From Hyphomicrobiales bacterium (GTDB lineage: Bacteria; Pseudomonadota; Alphaproteobacteria; Rhizobiales; Rhizobiaceae), in contig UEIF01000038.1 in NCBI GenBank assembly GCA_900468805.1, positions 1 to 64,000 of the forward strand: DNA of 64,000 nucleotides, written 5' to 3'. Numbering within the stretch: the first letter of the stretch is position 1; each line of letters opens with the position of its first letter. The notes beneath the pieces were generated by a model that was given only the letters and a program-made list of their open reading frames with translations, made no database searches and was not told the DNA's origin. Both the position numbers and the translations under genes were made by a program. Positions 1 to 7,460 of the stretch are shown one piece after another.

Positions 1-210
1 CCCGGCGTTCAGTACTACGGCAACTACATCGGCGGCGGCAAGGCTGTTCCGGAAGACTTCGACGGTACCGGCGATGCCTGGAAGGCCGGTCTGACGGTTG
101 ACTACCAGATCGTTGACAACTTCTACGCCAAGGCTTCGGTACAGTGGCTGGATCCGGAAGATGGCGACGACACCACGACGGGTTACTTCCGTCTGCAGCG
201 CTCGTTCTAA
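1..210 (+). CDS. Outer-membrane porin, C-terminal 69 residues (partial)
   Basis: The reading frame is open from the first base of the window and stops at a TAA ending at 210. The fragment alternates polar and apolar residues as beta-strands do (for example LTVDYQIVDNFYAKASVQW) and ends in YFRLQRSF. A C-terminal phenylalanine is the signature recognised by the BAM complex in outer-membrane beta-barrels. The style matches the alpha-proteobacterial porin_2 family that includes rhizobial RopA, a trimeric diffusion porin. The start and promoter lie outside the window, so the exact paralogue cannot be named. A hairpin terminator follows at once. Confidence 0.85.
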   Translation, partial: PGVQYYGNYIGGGKAVPEDFDGTGDAWKAGLTVDYQIVDNFYAKASVQWLDPEDGDDTTTGYFRLQRSF

Positions 211-224
211 TCTGAACATTGAAG

Positions 225-251
225 ACCCCGGGATTGCATCTCGGGGTTTTT
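225..251 (+). terminator. Rho-independent terminator of the porin gene
   Basis: An ACCCCG-rich arm at 225-233 pairs with TCTCGGGGT at 239-247 with one mismatch around a short loop, and is followed by a T run to 251. It lies 15 bases after the porin stop codon. Confidence 0.75.
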
Positions 252-289
252 CATCACAGGCTTCTGCTTTGGTGACCTCCAATTCAGAA

Positions 290-398
290 GACTGAGGTCG
301 GTCCGGTTCCCTGCTGGATCGGCCTCACCCATCGATACAGAATTCCACTCCTGTAGATGGTATTAGCTCGCCCTCACCCGAGGGCGAGCTTTTTTTAT
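290..398 (+). ncRNA. Candidate small regulatory RNA with its own terminator
   Basis: Two hairpins frame an unpaired stretch. The first pairs 293-304 with 316-327 (12 pairs, two of them G-U, loop 305-315). The second pairs AGCTCGCCCT near 365-374 with AGGGCGAGCT at 381-390 and runs into seven T residues. The linker at about 328-364 contains CCACTCCTGT, which is complementary to a Shine-Dalgarno sequence. Stem, single-stranded anti-SD stretch and terminator with U tail is the layout of many Hfq-bound trans-acting RNAs in rhizobia. No protein fits here. I did not identify a promoter or a known family, and the hairpins could instead be leftover tandem terminators. Confidence 0.45.
365..397 (+). 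terminator. Strong intrinsic terminator
   Basis: A perfect 10-bp stem (365-374 with 381-390), a six-base loop and TTTTTTT reading rightward. It sits well beyond the porin's own terminator, so it either backs that up or ends a separate transcript starting near 290. Confidence 0.8.
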
Positions 399-477
399 GC
401 GAGCCTGGGTAATCCGATGGACAGAGTAGAGGCCATGGCCCACCCTTTTCATATTCCAGGATGAGGCGGCCCCGCGC

Positions 478-852
478 TCAAACCATATTCAGCGGCATCA
501 ACTGGCGCAGTCTCGGGTCGCGCAGATAAAGGCCGCCCCATGCTGCAAAGCCAAGAAATAGGCAGATGATCTGGGGAGGCGTAAAAAATTCGCCCAGGCG
601 GAAGTGCGTGCAAATTGCGCCGCCGAGAAAGCCGGTTACGAGTATAGCGCCAAGGAAGGCTGTTTTCGGAACAGCATAAAGGACCGCGCAGACCGCGATA
701 ATAATGCCGAGCGCCGGGGCGAGATTGACGGGGAAACCGGTTGCTTCCATTTCCGCCCTTATGACCCCAGGTGCAAAGAGATTAATGGCTGCATCAGCGA
801 GGAGCAGAATAACGACCACCGCTGACAGAATTCGCCCAATCCAGATCGACAT
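478..852 (-). CDS. DoxX-like small integral membrane protein
   Basis: A 124-residue, very hydrophobic protein with four predicted membrane helices at about residues 7-27, 43-63, 64-84 and 92-110. The overall pattern (first helix, APALGI in the second, GFLGGAICTHFR in the third) resembles the DoxX-like family. That family is widespread in soil bacteria and has no settled biochemical role. The ATG at 852 is preceded by an AGGAGG ribosome site with good spacing, so the start is firm. It stands alone between the terminator region on its left and a gene-poor stretch on its right. The family call is by eye; the membrane topology is more certain than the name. Confidence 0.7.
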   Translation of the reverse strand: MSIWIGRILSAVVVILLLADAAINLFAPGVIRAEMEATGFPVNLAPALGIIIAVCAVLYAVPKTAFLGAILVTGFLGGAICTHFRLGEFFTPPQIICLFLGFAAWGGLYLRDPRLRQLMPLNMV

Positions 853-1353
853 TATCGCTGCCTCCTAATTGCCGGTCACAGTCCGGCTTATGGTGTGGCC
901 CCGATACTGTCAATTCGCCAGAAACCTTATAGTCGGGGATTTGATTATCCGCGGCTGATGATTCTTACAGTTCAAACGGTGCGGCTGATGATTGCCGCTT
1001 TACGCAGCCAGTGTCGTCGGTGTCGGCTATTTCTGGCATCGCTTGCGATTTCCACATGCGATATGCCGCCTTTGCAGCGGCTGCGCCATCTGCCCGCGCG
1101 ACCGCGGTCACGATCAGGTCGCGCTTGCAGGATTCGCCAAGCGACCGGCAGCCAGAACAGCGCACGGGGACACGTCGTCTCCCTGCGCAATTTCTGTAGA
1201 TGATCCGGGATGTTCGTTCGGGTCGGCGACGCGAGGCGGCGGCGTGTCTATCTGATGGGCCTTGCGTCGCCTCAGCGTATCGACAAGAGGGCTGACAGGT
1301 CAGCCGGGAATAACACACGGCTGCATGTTATTCGCGTCTCCTCGGAACTTTTA
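853..1353. other. Gene-poor interval with two hairpins
   Basis: No frame here has a convincing start with ribosome site or a recognisable protein; open frames on both strands look like chance in GC-rich DNA. Two structures stand out. One is a 12-bp imperfect stem (1225-1236 with 1260-1271, one G-U pair). The other is GGCTGA/TCAGCC at 1290-1305, which lies just after the end of the TRAP operon read leftward and is followed on that strand by CTCTTGT. Either could end the TRAP transcript. The promoter of the gene starting at 852 must lie in the left part. Confidence 0.4.
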
Positions 1354-2352
1354 TCAGGCGGACTGAACGGCCTTGATGCGGTCCAGTCCGCCGACGATGG
1401 GCGCGAAGTCGTCCCAGACGCCCTGGGCACCCTTCTGCCATTCCTCGAAGGCTTCCGGCTTCAACAGCTTGCCTCCGTTCTTCAGTGAGACTTCTACGGA
1501 TACCGCCTCATCGTCGACGATGAACTGGTTGAAGTAGGCGGCGCCTTCGGTGGACGCCTGCTGGAAGACCGCCTTCTGTTCGTCGTTCAGGCCACCCCAG
1601 AAAGTCGATGAATAGTAGACGATGCCCGACGCCCAGATGTGACCGGTCTCGGTCATGTAGGGCACGACCTCATAGAGCTTGAAGCCGGCATAGGCGGATT
1701 TGGTGAGGTCCATGGCGTCAGCGACACCCGTTGCCAGCGCATTATAGGTTTCGGTGATCGGAATGCCGATCGGCGTTGTGCCGAAGGCGCTCCAGAGCCT
1801 GGTGTGCAACGGGCTCTGGATAACGCGGATGCGCTTGCCCTTGAGCTGTTCCGGGCGCGTCACCGGCTCCTTGGTCAGGAGATGGCGGGCGCCATAATTG
1901 ATGAAATCACCGACGACGAAACTCTGTGCCTGCAGCTTGCCTTTCAGATCGGTGCCGACATCGCCGCTAACGGTCCGACGGACATGATCGGCATCACGGA
2001 ACAGGAAGGGAAGGTCAAGGATCTGCAATTCCGGCGCCCAGCCGGAGAGCGAAGAGACAGTCGAAAGGCTGGCATGGATGGAGCCGAGGCGAACACCCTC
2101 TGCCACTTCCTTTTCGCCACCGAGCGCACCGTTCTTGACGATATTGAACTTGAATTGGCCAGGCAGTTTGGCCTCGACCAGTTCGCTGATCTTCACCCAG
2201 ATCTTGGTCTCCGGCTTATCGTCACCAAGCAGCGAGGCAATGGTGATCGTCGTCGTCCGCGCAGCTGCGGTGCGAACGAAGGCCGGTGCGGCAAGGGCGG
2301 TGCCTGCTATCGCGGCGGTCTTCAGGAAATTGCGTCGATTGAGATTGTCCAT
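1354..2352 (-). CDS. TRAP transporter solute-binding protein, DctP family
   Basis: A 332-residue periplasmic receptor of a tripartite ATP-independent transporter. It begins MDNLNRRNFLKTAAIAG, a twin-arginine (RRNFLK) export signal, cleaved probably after AAPAFVRTAAA. The body has DctP-family features: KNGALGGEKEVAEGVRLG in the first lobe, then DLPFLFRDADHV, and LKGKRIRVIQSPLHTRLW with the arginine that normally clamps a carboxylate or other acid. I chose the ATG at 2352 because it starts the signal peptide and has an AGGA site; a frame extending to 2394 would overlap the upstream gene. It follows the fused permease by 17 bases. Substrate unknown; the monooxygenase nearby makes an organic sulfonate or other organosulfur acid a reasonable guess. 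Confidence 0.85.
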   Translation of the reverse strand: MDNLNRRNFLKTAAIAGTALAAPAFVRTAAARTTTITIASLLGDDKPETKIWVKISELVEAKLPGQFKFNIVKNGALGGEKEVAEGVRLGSIHASLSTVSSLSGWAPELQILDLPFLFRDADHVRRTVSGDVGTDLKGKLQAQSFVVGDFINYGARHLLTKEPVTRPEQLKGKRIRVIQSPLHTRLWSAFGTTPIGIPITETYNALATGVADAMDLTKSAYAGFKLYEVVPYMTETGHIWASGIVYYSSTFWGGLNDEQKAVFQQASTEGAAYFNQFIVDDEAVSVEVSLKNGGKLLKPEAFEEWQKGAQGVWDDFAPIVGGLDRIKAVQSA

Positions 2353-2369
2353 GGATGACGTCCTGTCGG

Positions 2370-4199
2370 TTAGAAGATGATTGCCCAGGCGCAAAGGATT
2401 GCGAGCGAGACGAGAAGAGCAGCCAGGTAGGGAACAACCGCCTTGAAGAGGGCGGAGGCTGGAATGCGGGTGACACCGCTGACGACGAAGATCAGCATGC
2501 CGAGTGGCGGGGTCAGGCCGTGGATCATCAGGTTGACCACGATGATGACACCGAAATGGATGGGGTCGATGCCGGCGGCAACCGCGGCCGGTAGCAGGAT
2601 CGGCCCGAACAGCAGGATTGCAGCGCCGATATCGAGAACCAGCCCGACGATCAGCAGGATGATGTTCGACAGCAGGATCACCGCAAGCGCGCTGCCGCCG
2701 AGCACCGTCGTCAGATGTGAGATCAGGCCAGAGACATCGTCGACGGCCAAAAGGAAGGCAAAGGGGCCAGCCGTGCCGATCAGCAGGCCGATCGCTGCCG
2801 CCTCGACGGCAGCCTGCCGGAAAGCGGCATACAGCGAATAGATGCCAAGCCGCGCGCCGATGCCAAGCAGGAAAGTATAGAAGGCGGCAAGGGCTGCAGC
2901 TTCGGTCGTCGTGACGATGCCGATACGGATACCAACCACGACGATGACGCCGAGACCGAAGGCCGGGATTGCCTGGACGGCCGATTGCCAGCGTTGCGCA
3001 GATGTGGCCCGCGGCAGTGGCGCTTGGTCGCGGACCGTCAGATGAATGGCAACCGCAAGGCAGATGGCCATTAGCCCGCCGGCGAAGAAGCCGCCGACCA
3101 GCAGTGAACCGACCGACAGATTGGTGGCGGTTGCAAGGATCAGAAAGGCGATCGATGGCGGGATGACATTGTCGAGCACCGAGGTCGCAGCGATGATCGC
3201 CGCAGCCTTTGCCGGCGGATAGCCGTGCCGGACGAGTTCCGGCTGGAAGGTGGATGCGCCGAACGCGGCATTGGCAACCGAGGAGCCGGAGGCACCGGAA
3301 AAGAGCACGCTGGTGAGCAGCGTCGTCTGCGCAAGACCGGCGCGGCGATGACCGACCATGGCAGCGGCAAAGCGCACCAGCTGGTTGGCAACGCCCGATG
3401 CCGTCAGAAGGCCGCCTGCAAGCAGGAAGAAGGGAATGGCAAGCAGCAGGAATTTTGAAATACCGGTGACCGTCGAAGAGACGATGGCCGGTTCCGGAAG
3501 GCTGCTGCCGAAGGCAATCACCACATAGGCCGCCGCCAGAAAAGCATGCGGCAGCGGTGCTGCGAGCACAAGACCGATCGCGGCGATCAGCCCGAGAAAG
3601 ATGCTAGGTGGCCAGTCGAGTTCGATGGAGATCAAGGGAATGCCGGTATAGAGTGCAGCACCGATAGTGATCGAGAGGAGGACCGGCCAAGCCCTTCCTT
3701 CAGCGATGCGCTGCAGCAGAAGGACGACGAGGATCAGCGCGCCTCCGGCGCCGAGGAAACCGAAGCGGATCCATTCCGGCACGCCGAGCGTCGGGGACGT
3801 GCCGCCGAGCATGGTCATGATCTCGCTGCCGCCAAAGCTCAGGATGAGGCCAGAGAGCACGGTAAAGACATCGGCTAAGATCTGCGTTGCCGGACGCAGC
3901 CGCTCCGGCAGCATGTTGACGAAGACATCGAGACGCATGGCAAGCGCACTGTTGAGGCTGAGCGGCGCGCCGAGTGCGATCAGCAGCACATGCAGCCAGA
4001 TGCCGAGATCTTCCGCACCGATGAAGCCGGCCGCGAAGAAATAGCGCATGCAGACGCTGACCAGCACCATGACAAGCAGCACGGCAAGCACTGACGCGGC
4101 GGCGACGCCAAGTACGGCTTCGATCGCCCTCAGGATGCGGGCTGCAAGCCCGTTACCCGTCGTCTCCTGTTCAGCTGGATGGAATTCGCTTGCTGCCAC
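2370..4199 (-). CDS. TRAP transporter fused small and large permease (DctQM)
   Basis: A 609-residue inner-membrane protein that joins the two usual TRAP permeases. Residues 1 to about 160 form the four-helix DctQ part (RYFFAAGFIGAEDLGIWLHV). The rest is the large DctM antiporter part with many helices, including the signature stretches FFLLAGGLLTASG, GASGSSVANAAFGAS and DNVIPPSIAFLILA. Fusions of this kind are common in marine and soil proteobacteria. TRAP systems use a sodium or proton gradient, not ATP. The binding-protein gene lies 17 bases downstream, and the SsuD-like monooxygenase ends 24 bases upstream on the same strand, so all are probably one transcript. Confidence 0.88.
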   Translation of the reverse strand: MAASEFHPAEQETTGNGLAARILRAIEAVLGVAAASVLAVLLVMVLVSVCMRYFFAAGFIGAEDLGIWLHVLLIALGAPLSLNSALAMRLDVFVNMLPERLRPATQILADVFTVLSGLILSFGGSEIMTMLGGTSPTLGVPEWIRFGFLGAGGALILVVLLLQRIAEGRAWPVLLSITIGAALYTGIPLISIELDWPPSIFLGLIAAIGLVLAAPLPHAFLAAAYVVIAFGSSLPEPAIVSSTVTGISKFLLLAIPFFLLAGGLLTASGVANQLVRFAAAMVGHRRAGLAQTTLLTSVLFSGASGSSVANAAFGASTFQPELVRHGYPPAKAAAIIAATSVLDNVIPPSIAFLILATATNLSVGSLLVGGFFAGGLMAICLAVAIHLTVRDQAPLPRATSAQRWQSAVQAIPAFGLGVIVVVGIRIGIVTTTEAAALAAFYTFLLGIGARLGIYSLYAAFRQAAVEAAAIGLLIGTAGPFAFLLAVDDVSGLISHLTTVLGGSALAVILLSNIILLIVGLVLDIGAAILLFGPILLPAAVAAGIDPIHFGVIIVVNLMIHGLTPPLGMLIFVVSGVTRIPASALFKAVVPYLAALLVSLAILCAWAIIF

Positions 4200-4223
4200 G
4201 GAACTTGCTTTCTTGCCGGAGGG

Positions 4224-5354
4224 TCAGGCGCTCTTGACGGTGGAAAGGTCGCGATCGAAGAGAGTCGACCAGGTGTAGCTGCGCGCCTTCGACACTTCCC
4301 TGCTGACATCGAGACGCGGCAGAACCTTTTCGCCGAAACGATAGGCTTCCTCAAGCAGGGGCATGCCGGAAAGAATAAAGGTTTCCACGCCAGCCTTCTG
4401 ATAGGCCTCTAGCGTACGCAGCACCGTATCCGGTGAGCCGACAATTGCCGTCCCGGGGCCGGGCCGCACGAGACCGATGCCGGCCCAGAGGTTCGGGGCG
4501 ACTTCGAGATCACGCAGGTTGGCTGGCTTCAGGCCTCCATGCAGAGCCGTCATGCGCTGCTGGCCGACGGAATCGCTGCGGGCGATGAAGCGCTGATTGG
4601 CGGCAATTGCGGCATCGTCCATGCGGCTGTAGAGGTCGGCGGCAGCTTCCCACGCCTTCTCGTCGGTATCGCGGACGATCACGTAGAGGCGGATGCCATA
4701 TTCGAGCTCACGCTCGTAGTGGGCCGCACGCGCCTTCACGGCCTCTACCTTGTCCTTGATCTGGTCGGGCGTTTCGCCCCAGGAAAGATAGGTATCGACG
4801 TGCTTTGCCGCGACATCGAGCGCCTTGTCGGAGGAGCCGCCGAACCAGAGCGGCGGCGGGGCGATGCTTTCGCCAACGGGCAAGGCAAGCTTGGCGCCGT
4901 CGGTGGAAAAGTACTTGCCCTGATGGGTAACGCTTTCGCCGGCAAAGAGACGATGCCAGAGCTGCAGATATTCATCCGCCATGTCGTAGCGTTGGTCATG
5001 CGGCAGCATCATGCCGTAAGCGCCGAGCATCTTGGCGTCGCCGGAAACGACATTGATCAGCAGACGCCCGCGGGCAAATTCCTGGAAGGTCGCTGCCATC
5101 TTGGCAAGCAGCGTCGGCGCGACGAGCCCCGGATGAATAGCGACGAGGAAACGCAGCCTTTCGGTATAGGAGAGCAGCGCACTTGCCAGCACCCAGACAT
5201 CGTGAGCACCGGTCGCAAACAGCGCACCGGTATAACCCAGGTGGTCATAGGCCTGGGCGAGTTGCTTGTAATAGCCGTAATCGACCTGACGGGAGCCTTC
5301 CGGCTGCCACGGATAAGCGCCGTCAGGCGCGCACATATACCAGAAGACGTTCAT
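4224..5354 (-). CDS. LLM-class FMNH2-dependent monooxygenase, SsuD-like
   Basis: A 376-residue bacterial-luciferase-like TIM barrel, close to the length of alkanesulfonate monooxygenase SsuD. It starts MNVFWYMCAPDGAYPW. Family features include the sequence RLRFLVAIHPGLVAPTLLAKMAATF, the GRLLINVVSGD motif followed by YDMADEYLQLWHRL, and PPPLWFGGSSDKALDVAAKHVDTYLSWGE. SsuD enzymes cleave the C-S bond of sulfonates to an aldehyde and sulfite using reduced flavin from a partner reductase. I chose the ATG at 5354 because a GAGGAG site precedes it and the N-terminus then matches the family. It lies 10 bases after the solute-binding-like gene. No flavin reductase gene is in the window. Sulfonate specificity is inferred from family and neighbours only. 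Confidence 0.82.
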   Translation of the reverse strand: MNVFWYMCAPDGAYPWQPEGSRQVDYGYYKQLAQAYDHLGYTGALFATGAHDVWVLASALLSYTERLRFLVAIHPGLVAPTLLAKMAATFQEFARGRLLINVVSGDAKMLGAYGMMLPHDQRYDMADEYLQLWHRLFAGESVTHQGKYFSTDGAKLALPVGESIAPPPLWFGGSSDKALDVAAKHVDTYLSWGETPDQIKDKVEAVKARAAHYERELEYGIRLYVIVRDTDEKAWEAAADLYSRMDDAAIAANQRFIARSDSVGQQRMTALHGGLKPANLRDLEVAPNLWAGIGLVRPGPGTAIVGSPDTVLRTLEAYQKAGVETFILSGMPLLEEAYRFGEKVLPRLDVSREVSKARSYTWSTLFDRDLSTVKSA

Positions 5355-5364
5355 CCCCGGCTCC

Positions 5365-6216
5365 TCACTTCGTTGCTTCCAGCGGCCCGACAATGGCGAC
5401 CGCGCGATCAAAATGGCCATGGCGGAAAAGCGTGTCTGCCTCTTCCTGCTGCTCGGCAAGCACTGCTGCATCGATCGGCACGACCGAGAAATCGCGCGAG
5501 CGCACCACCCGCTCCCAGGCTTCGGCATCGGTGCCGCTGCGGTCGTTTTCCGCCAGAAGATGAGCCGCCCTCACCGGGTCCGCAGTAATCTCGCGGCCAA
5601 CCCGGGCAAGCTCCGAGGCGATACCGGCGATTTCGGCGGGAGAGAGCCCGATGCGAGCAAGGCTCCAGAACAGCGACCGATTGGGAATGGTCGCGCCGCA
5701 ATGGACGATGAGGCGGAGATCGGTGCGGCCGATCGCCTTTTCCAGCCGCGGAGACATGGCAACCCAGGCATCCACCCTGCCCTCAAGCAATTCCGTCAGG
5801 GAATCCCGCGTGCTGCTTTCGATGCGTTCGACGTCCTCAAGCGCAAGGCCCTCACCCTCAAGGCTGCGGGCCAGCAGATAGGTATGAAACGAACCGTCGA
5901 TCAGCGAAATTTTGCGCCCCGCAAGATCGGCAACGGAGCCGATATCACTGGCGGCACGCACGAAGATCGCGCCATTGGCAGGTCGGGGCGCGGATGCGGC
6001 GACATATTCGACACCGAGGCCACGGGCATCCGCCTCGATCGGTGGCGTCGAGCCCGTTCCGCCGAAATGGATGGCGCCGCTTTCGAGCAAGGACGCTGTA
6101 TCACGACCCTCACTATAGGGAACGAAGATGGGATCGAGACCCGCAAAGGCACCGGGCCAGACGCTGGCGAGCCGCAGGTGGAGATTGTTGGGGTGGACGC
6201 CGATTCTCATCTTCAT
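5365..6216 (-). CDS. SsuA/NMT1-fold substrate-binding-like protein without signal peptide
   Basis: A 283-residue protein with the two-lobe fold of sulfonate/thiamine-precursor binding proteins: YSEGRDTASLLESGAIHFGGTGSTPPIEA, then DIGSVADLAGRKISLIDGSFHTYLLARSL and RVDAWVAMSPRLEKA. It begins directly with MKMRIGVHPNN and has no export signal. The frame has a TGA just upstream of the only alternative start (TTG at 6225), so no signal peptide can be added. It is therefore probably cytoplasmic, as is the desulfinase DszB, which has the same fold. The catalytic cysteine region of DszB is not evident here. It leads an operon with the SsuD-like enzyme and TRAP genes and could be an enzyme, a ligand sensor or a chaperone-like carrier. 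Confidence 0.7.
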   Translation of the reverse strand: MKMRIGVHPNNLHLRLASVWPGAFAGLDPIFVPYSEGRDTASLLESGAIHFGGTGSTPPIEADARGLGVEYVAASAPRPANGAIFVRAASDIGSVADLAGRKISLIDGSFHTYLLARSLEGEGLALEDVERIESSTRDSLTELLEGRVDAWVAMSPRLEKAIGRTDLRLIVHCGATIPNRSLFWSLARIGLSPAEIAGIASELARVGREITADPVRAAHLLAENDRSGTDAEAWERVVRSRDFSVVPIDAAVLAEQQEEADTLFRHGHFDRAVAIVGPLEATK

Positions 6217-6245
6217 TCCGCTCAAGAATTGTCATTGCGTTCAAT

Positions 6246-6260
6246 CTACTTTTTTATAAA
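6246..6260 (+). promoter_or_regulatory. AT-rich box upstream of the SsuA-like/SsuD-like/TRAP operon
   Basis: CTACTTTTTTATAAA, a loose match to the CTA-N9-TAG pattern seen at promoters of the sulfur island. It lies 30 bases before the first gene of the leftward operon. Confidence 0.35.
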
Positions 6261-6394
6261 TTGATGGCGAGAAATGTCGTCCCGAGAAGCGGCATGAAAC
6301 CAAATCAAAAACCTATAAAATCTACCGATAAGAAAATCTTCTGCCGCAACCATCCCTGTCGGTAGGCTCGGCATTGAAATTTCGACGAGCTCAC

Positions 6395-6409
6395 TTTACT
6401 TTTTTGTAG
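6395..6409 (-). promoter_or_regulatory. AT-rich box next to the arsR start
   Basis: TTTACTTTTTTGTAG on the plus strand; its complement CTACAAAAAAGTAAA is nearly the same as the box at 6246. It lies 17 bases before the arsR ATG, a position suited to autorepression. Confidence 0.35.
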
Positions 6410-6425
6410 AACAAAAGAGGTGGCC

Positions 6426-6791
6426 ATGACCAAGCCCGTATCATCGAGGGTCTGCCGAAGCGTCGGCGAAGCGAGCGAACTTCTGAAGCTAATCGCCAAT
6501 GCGAACCGGCTGGCGATCGTCTGTTACCTGATGGAAACCGAAGCGTCCGTTTCGGCGCTGGAGGAAGAACTCGGGATCCGCCAGCCGACGCTTTCGCAGC
6601 AACTTACGGAATTGCGCGAAGCCGGTGTCATCGAAGGACGCCGCGAGGGCAAGGCAATCGTCTATCGCGTCGTCGATCCGAACGTCGAAACCATTGTCCA
6701 CGCGTTGCGGGACATGTTCTCCGGTCTCGACGACGTCACCGGCCGTTTCGGCATGGCAAAATTGCCGGTCGATGAAGTGATGTTCGACTGA
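6426..6791 (+). CDS. ArsR-family winged-helix transcriptional regulator
   Basis: A 121-residue repressor-type protein. A winged helix-turn-helix spans about residues 15-85: LLKLIANANRLAIVCYLM, then VSALEEELGIRQPTLSQQLTELREAGVI with the recognition helix at PTLSQQL, and the wing EGRREGKAIVYRV. The classic metal-binding ELCVCDL motif is absent; VSALEEELG takes its place, so it probably senses something other than arsenite-type metals. This fits the ArsR members that respond to sulfur species or organic ligands, but no reactive cysteine pair is seen either. An AGAGG site lies five bases before the ATG at 6426; an in-frame GTG at 6420 is less likely. It is divergent from the SsuD/TRAP operon and eight bases from gst. 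Confidence 0.85.
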   Translation: MTKPVSSRVCRSVGEASELLKLIANANRLAIVCYLMETEASVSALEEELGIRQPTLSQQLTELREAGVIEGRREGKAIVYRVVDPNVETIVHALRDMFSGLDDVTGRFGMAKLPVDEVMFD

Positions 6792-6799
6792 CCGTCCAG

Positions 6800-7435
6800 A
6801 TGATCGATTTCTATACCTGGATTACGCCGAACGGCCTGAAGATATCGATTGCGCTCGAGGAATTCGGCCTTCCCTACAAGACCCACACGATCGATATCAC
6901 CAGAGGCGATCAGTTTTCCGCCGGCTACTTGGCGATCAATCCCGGCAGCAAGATCCCAGCCATCGTCGACCACGAGACCGGCATCACGCTTGCCGAATCC
7001 GGAGCTATTCTCCTCTATCTCGCCGAAAAGACGGGACGGTTCCTGCCGCGCGATGGCGCCGCCCGTCATCATACAATCGAATGGCTGATGTGGCAGATGG
7101 GCGGTTTCGGCCCTACGCTTGGGCATGCGCATTATTTCCTGACATACAATGAAGGCCGCGCGCCCTTTGCAGAGGCGCTTTTCCGCGAGGACACGATTCG
7201 GCTCTACGAAACGCTCGACGCCCGGCTCAAAGGCCGGGAGCACCTCGCCGGCGACTATTCCATCGCCGACATGGCCGTCTGGCCCTGGGTTTCGCGCTTT
7301 GCGCGTCACAAGATCGACCTCAGCGACTTTCCGAATGTCCGTCGCTGGTATCTTCAACTTGCCGCGCGGCCGCAGGTCAAACGCGGTTATGAAGTGCCGC
7401 ATTTCACCGGCCCGGTTCCGCTGCCCGGCCTCTAA
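6800..7435 (+). CDS. Glutathione S-transferase-like protein, YfcG/nu type
   Basis: A 211-residue thioredoxin-fold plus all-helical protein. The N-terminal half reads MIDFYTWITPNGLKISIALEE and later KIPAIVDHETG and ESGAILLYLAEKTGRFLP, very like E. coli YfcG and YghU, which bind two glutathione molecules and act as disulfide reductases. The conserved TPNG motif is present (residues 9-12), and there is no catalytic cysteine near it. The C-terminal half has YSIADMAVWPWVSRF, the usual N-capping and hydrophobic staple region. It is eight bases after arsR, so they share a transcript. A role in glutathione-linked handling of sulfur or electrophilic compounds is inferred. Confidence 0.85.
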   Translation: MIDFYTWITPNGLKISIALEEFGLPYKTHTIDITRGDQFSAGYLAINPGSKIPAIVDHETGITLAESGAILLYLAEKTGRFLPRDGAARHHTIEWLMWQMGGFGPTLGHAHYFLTYNEGRAPFAEALFREDTIRLYETLDARLKGREHLAGDYSIADMAVWPWVSRFARHKIDLSDFPNVRRWYLQLAARPQVKRGYEVPHFTGPVPLPGL

Positions 7436-7460
7436 ATGTAAAAATTGTTTCGCCGTCGGT

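Larger units (their letters stand above)
6217..6425. promoter_or_regulatory. Divergent promoter region between the TRAP/SsuD operon and arsR-gst
   Basis: About 210 bases, strikingly AT-rich for this genome. It holds two near-copies of an AT box in opposite orientation: CTACTTTTTTATAAA at 6246-6260 and, on the other strand, CTACAAAAAAGTAAA at 6395-6409. Each lies close to one of the two divergent genes. They are natural candidates for the operator of the ArsR protein or for a global sulfur regulator. A half-match, CCTATAAAATCTACC, lies near 6312. Confidence 0.5.

Noticed and set aside
1225..1271. Inverted repeat as a mobile-element end
   Set aside because: No transposase, no target duplication, and a short distance between arms; read as a hairpin only.
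965..1318. 117-codon minus-strand frame in the gene-poor interval
   Set aside because: No ribosome site, arginine-rich composition as in chance frames, and it covers the hairpins.
1639..2358. 239-codon open frame on the plus strand
   Set aside because: It is antisense to the TRAP binding-protein gene, which has a clear signal peptide and family motifs.
5365..6216. Calling the SsuA-fold protein a DszB desulfinase
   Set aside because: No cysteine at the place of the DszB catalytic residue; the only visible cysteine lies in another part.
6311..6330. Third copy of the AT-rich box
   Set aside because: CCTATAAAATCTACC keeps only half of the pattern; too weak to list as a site.
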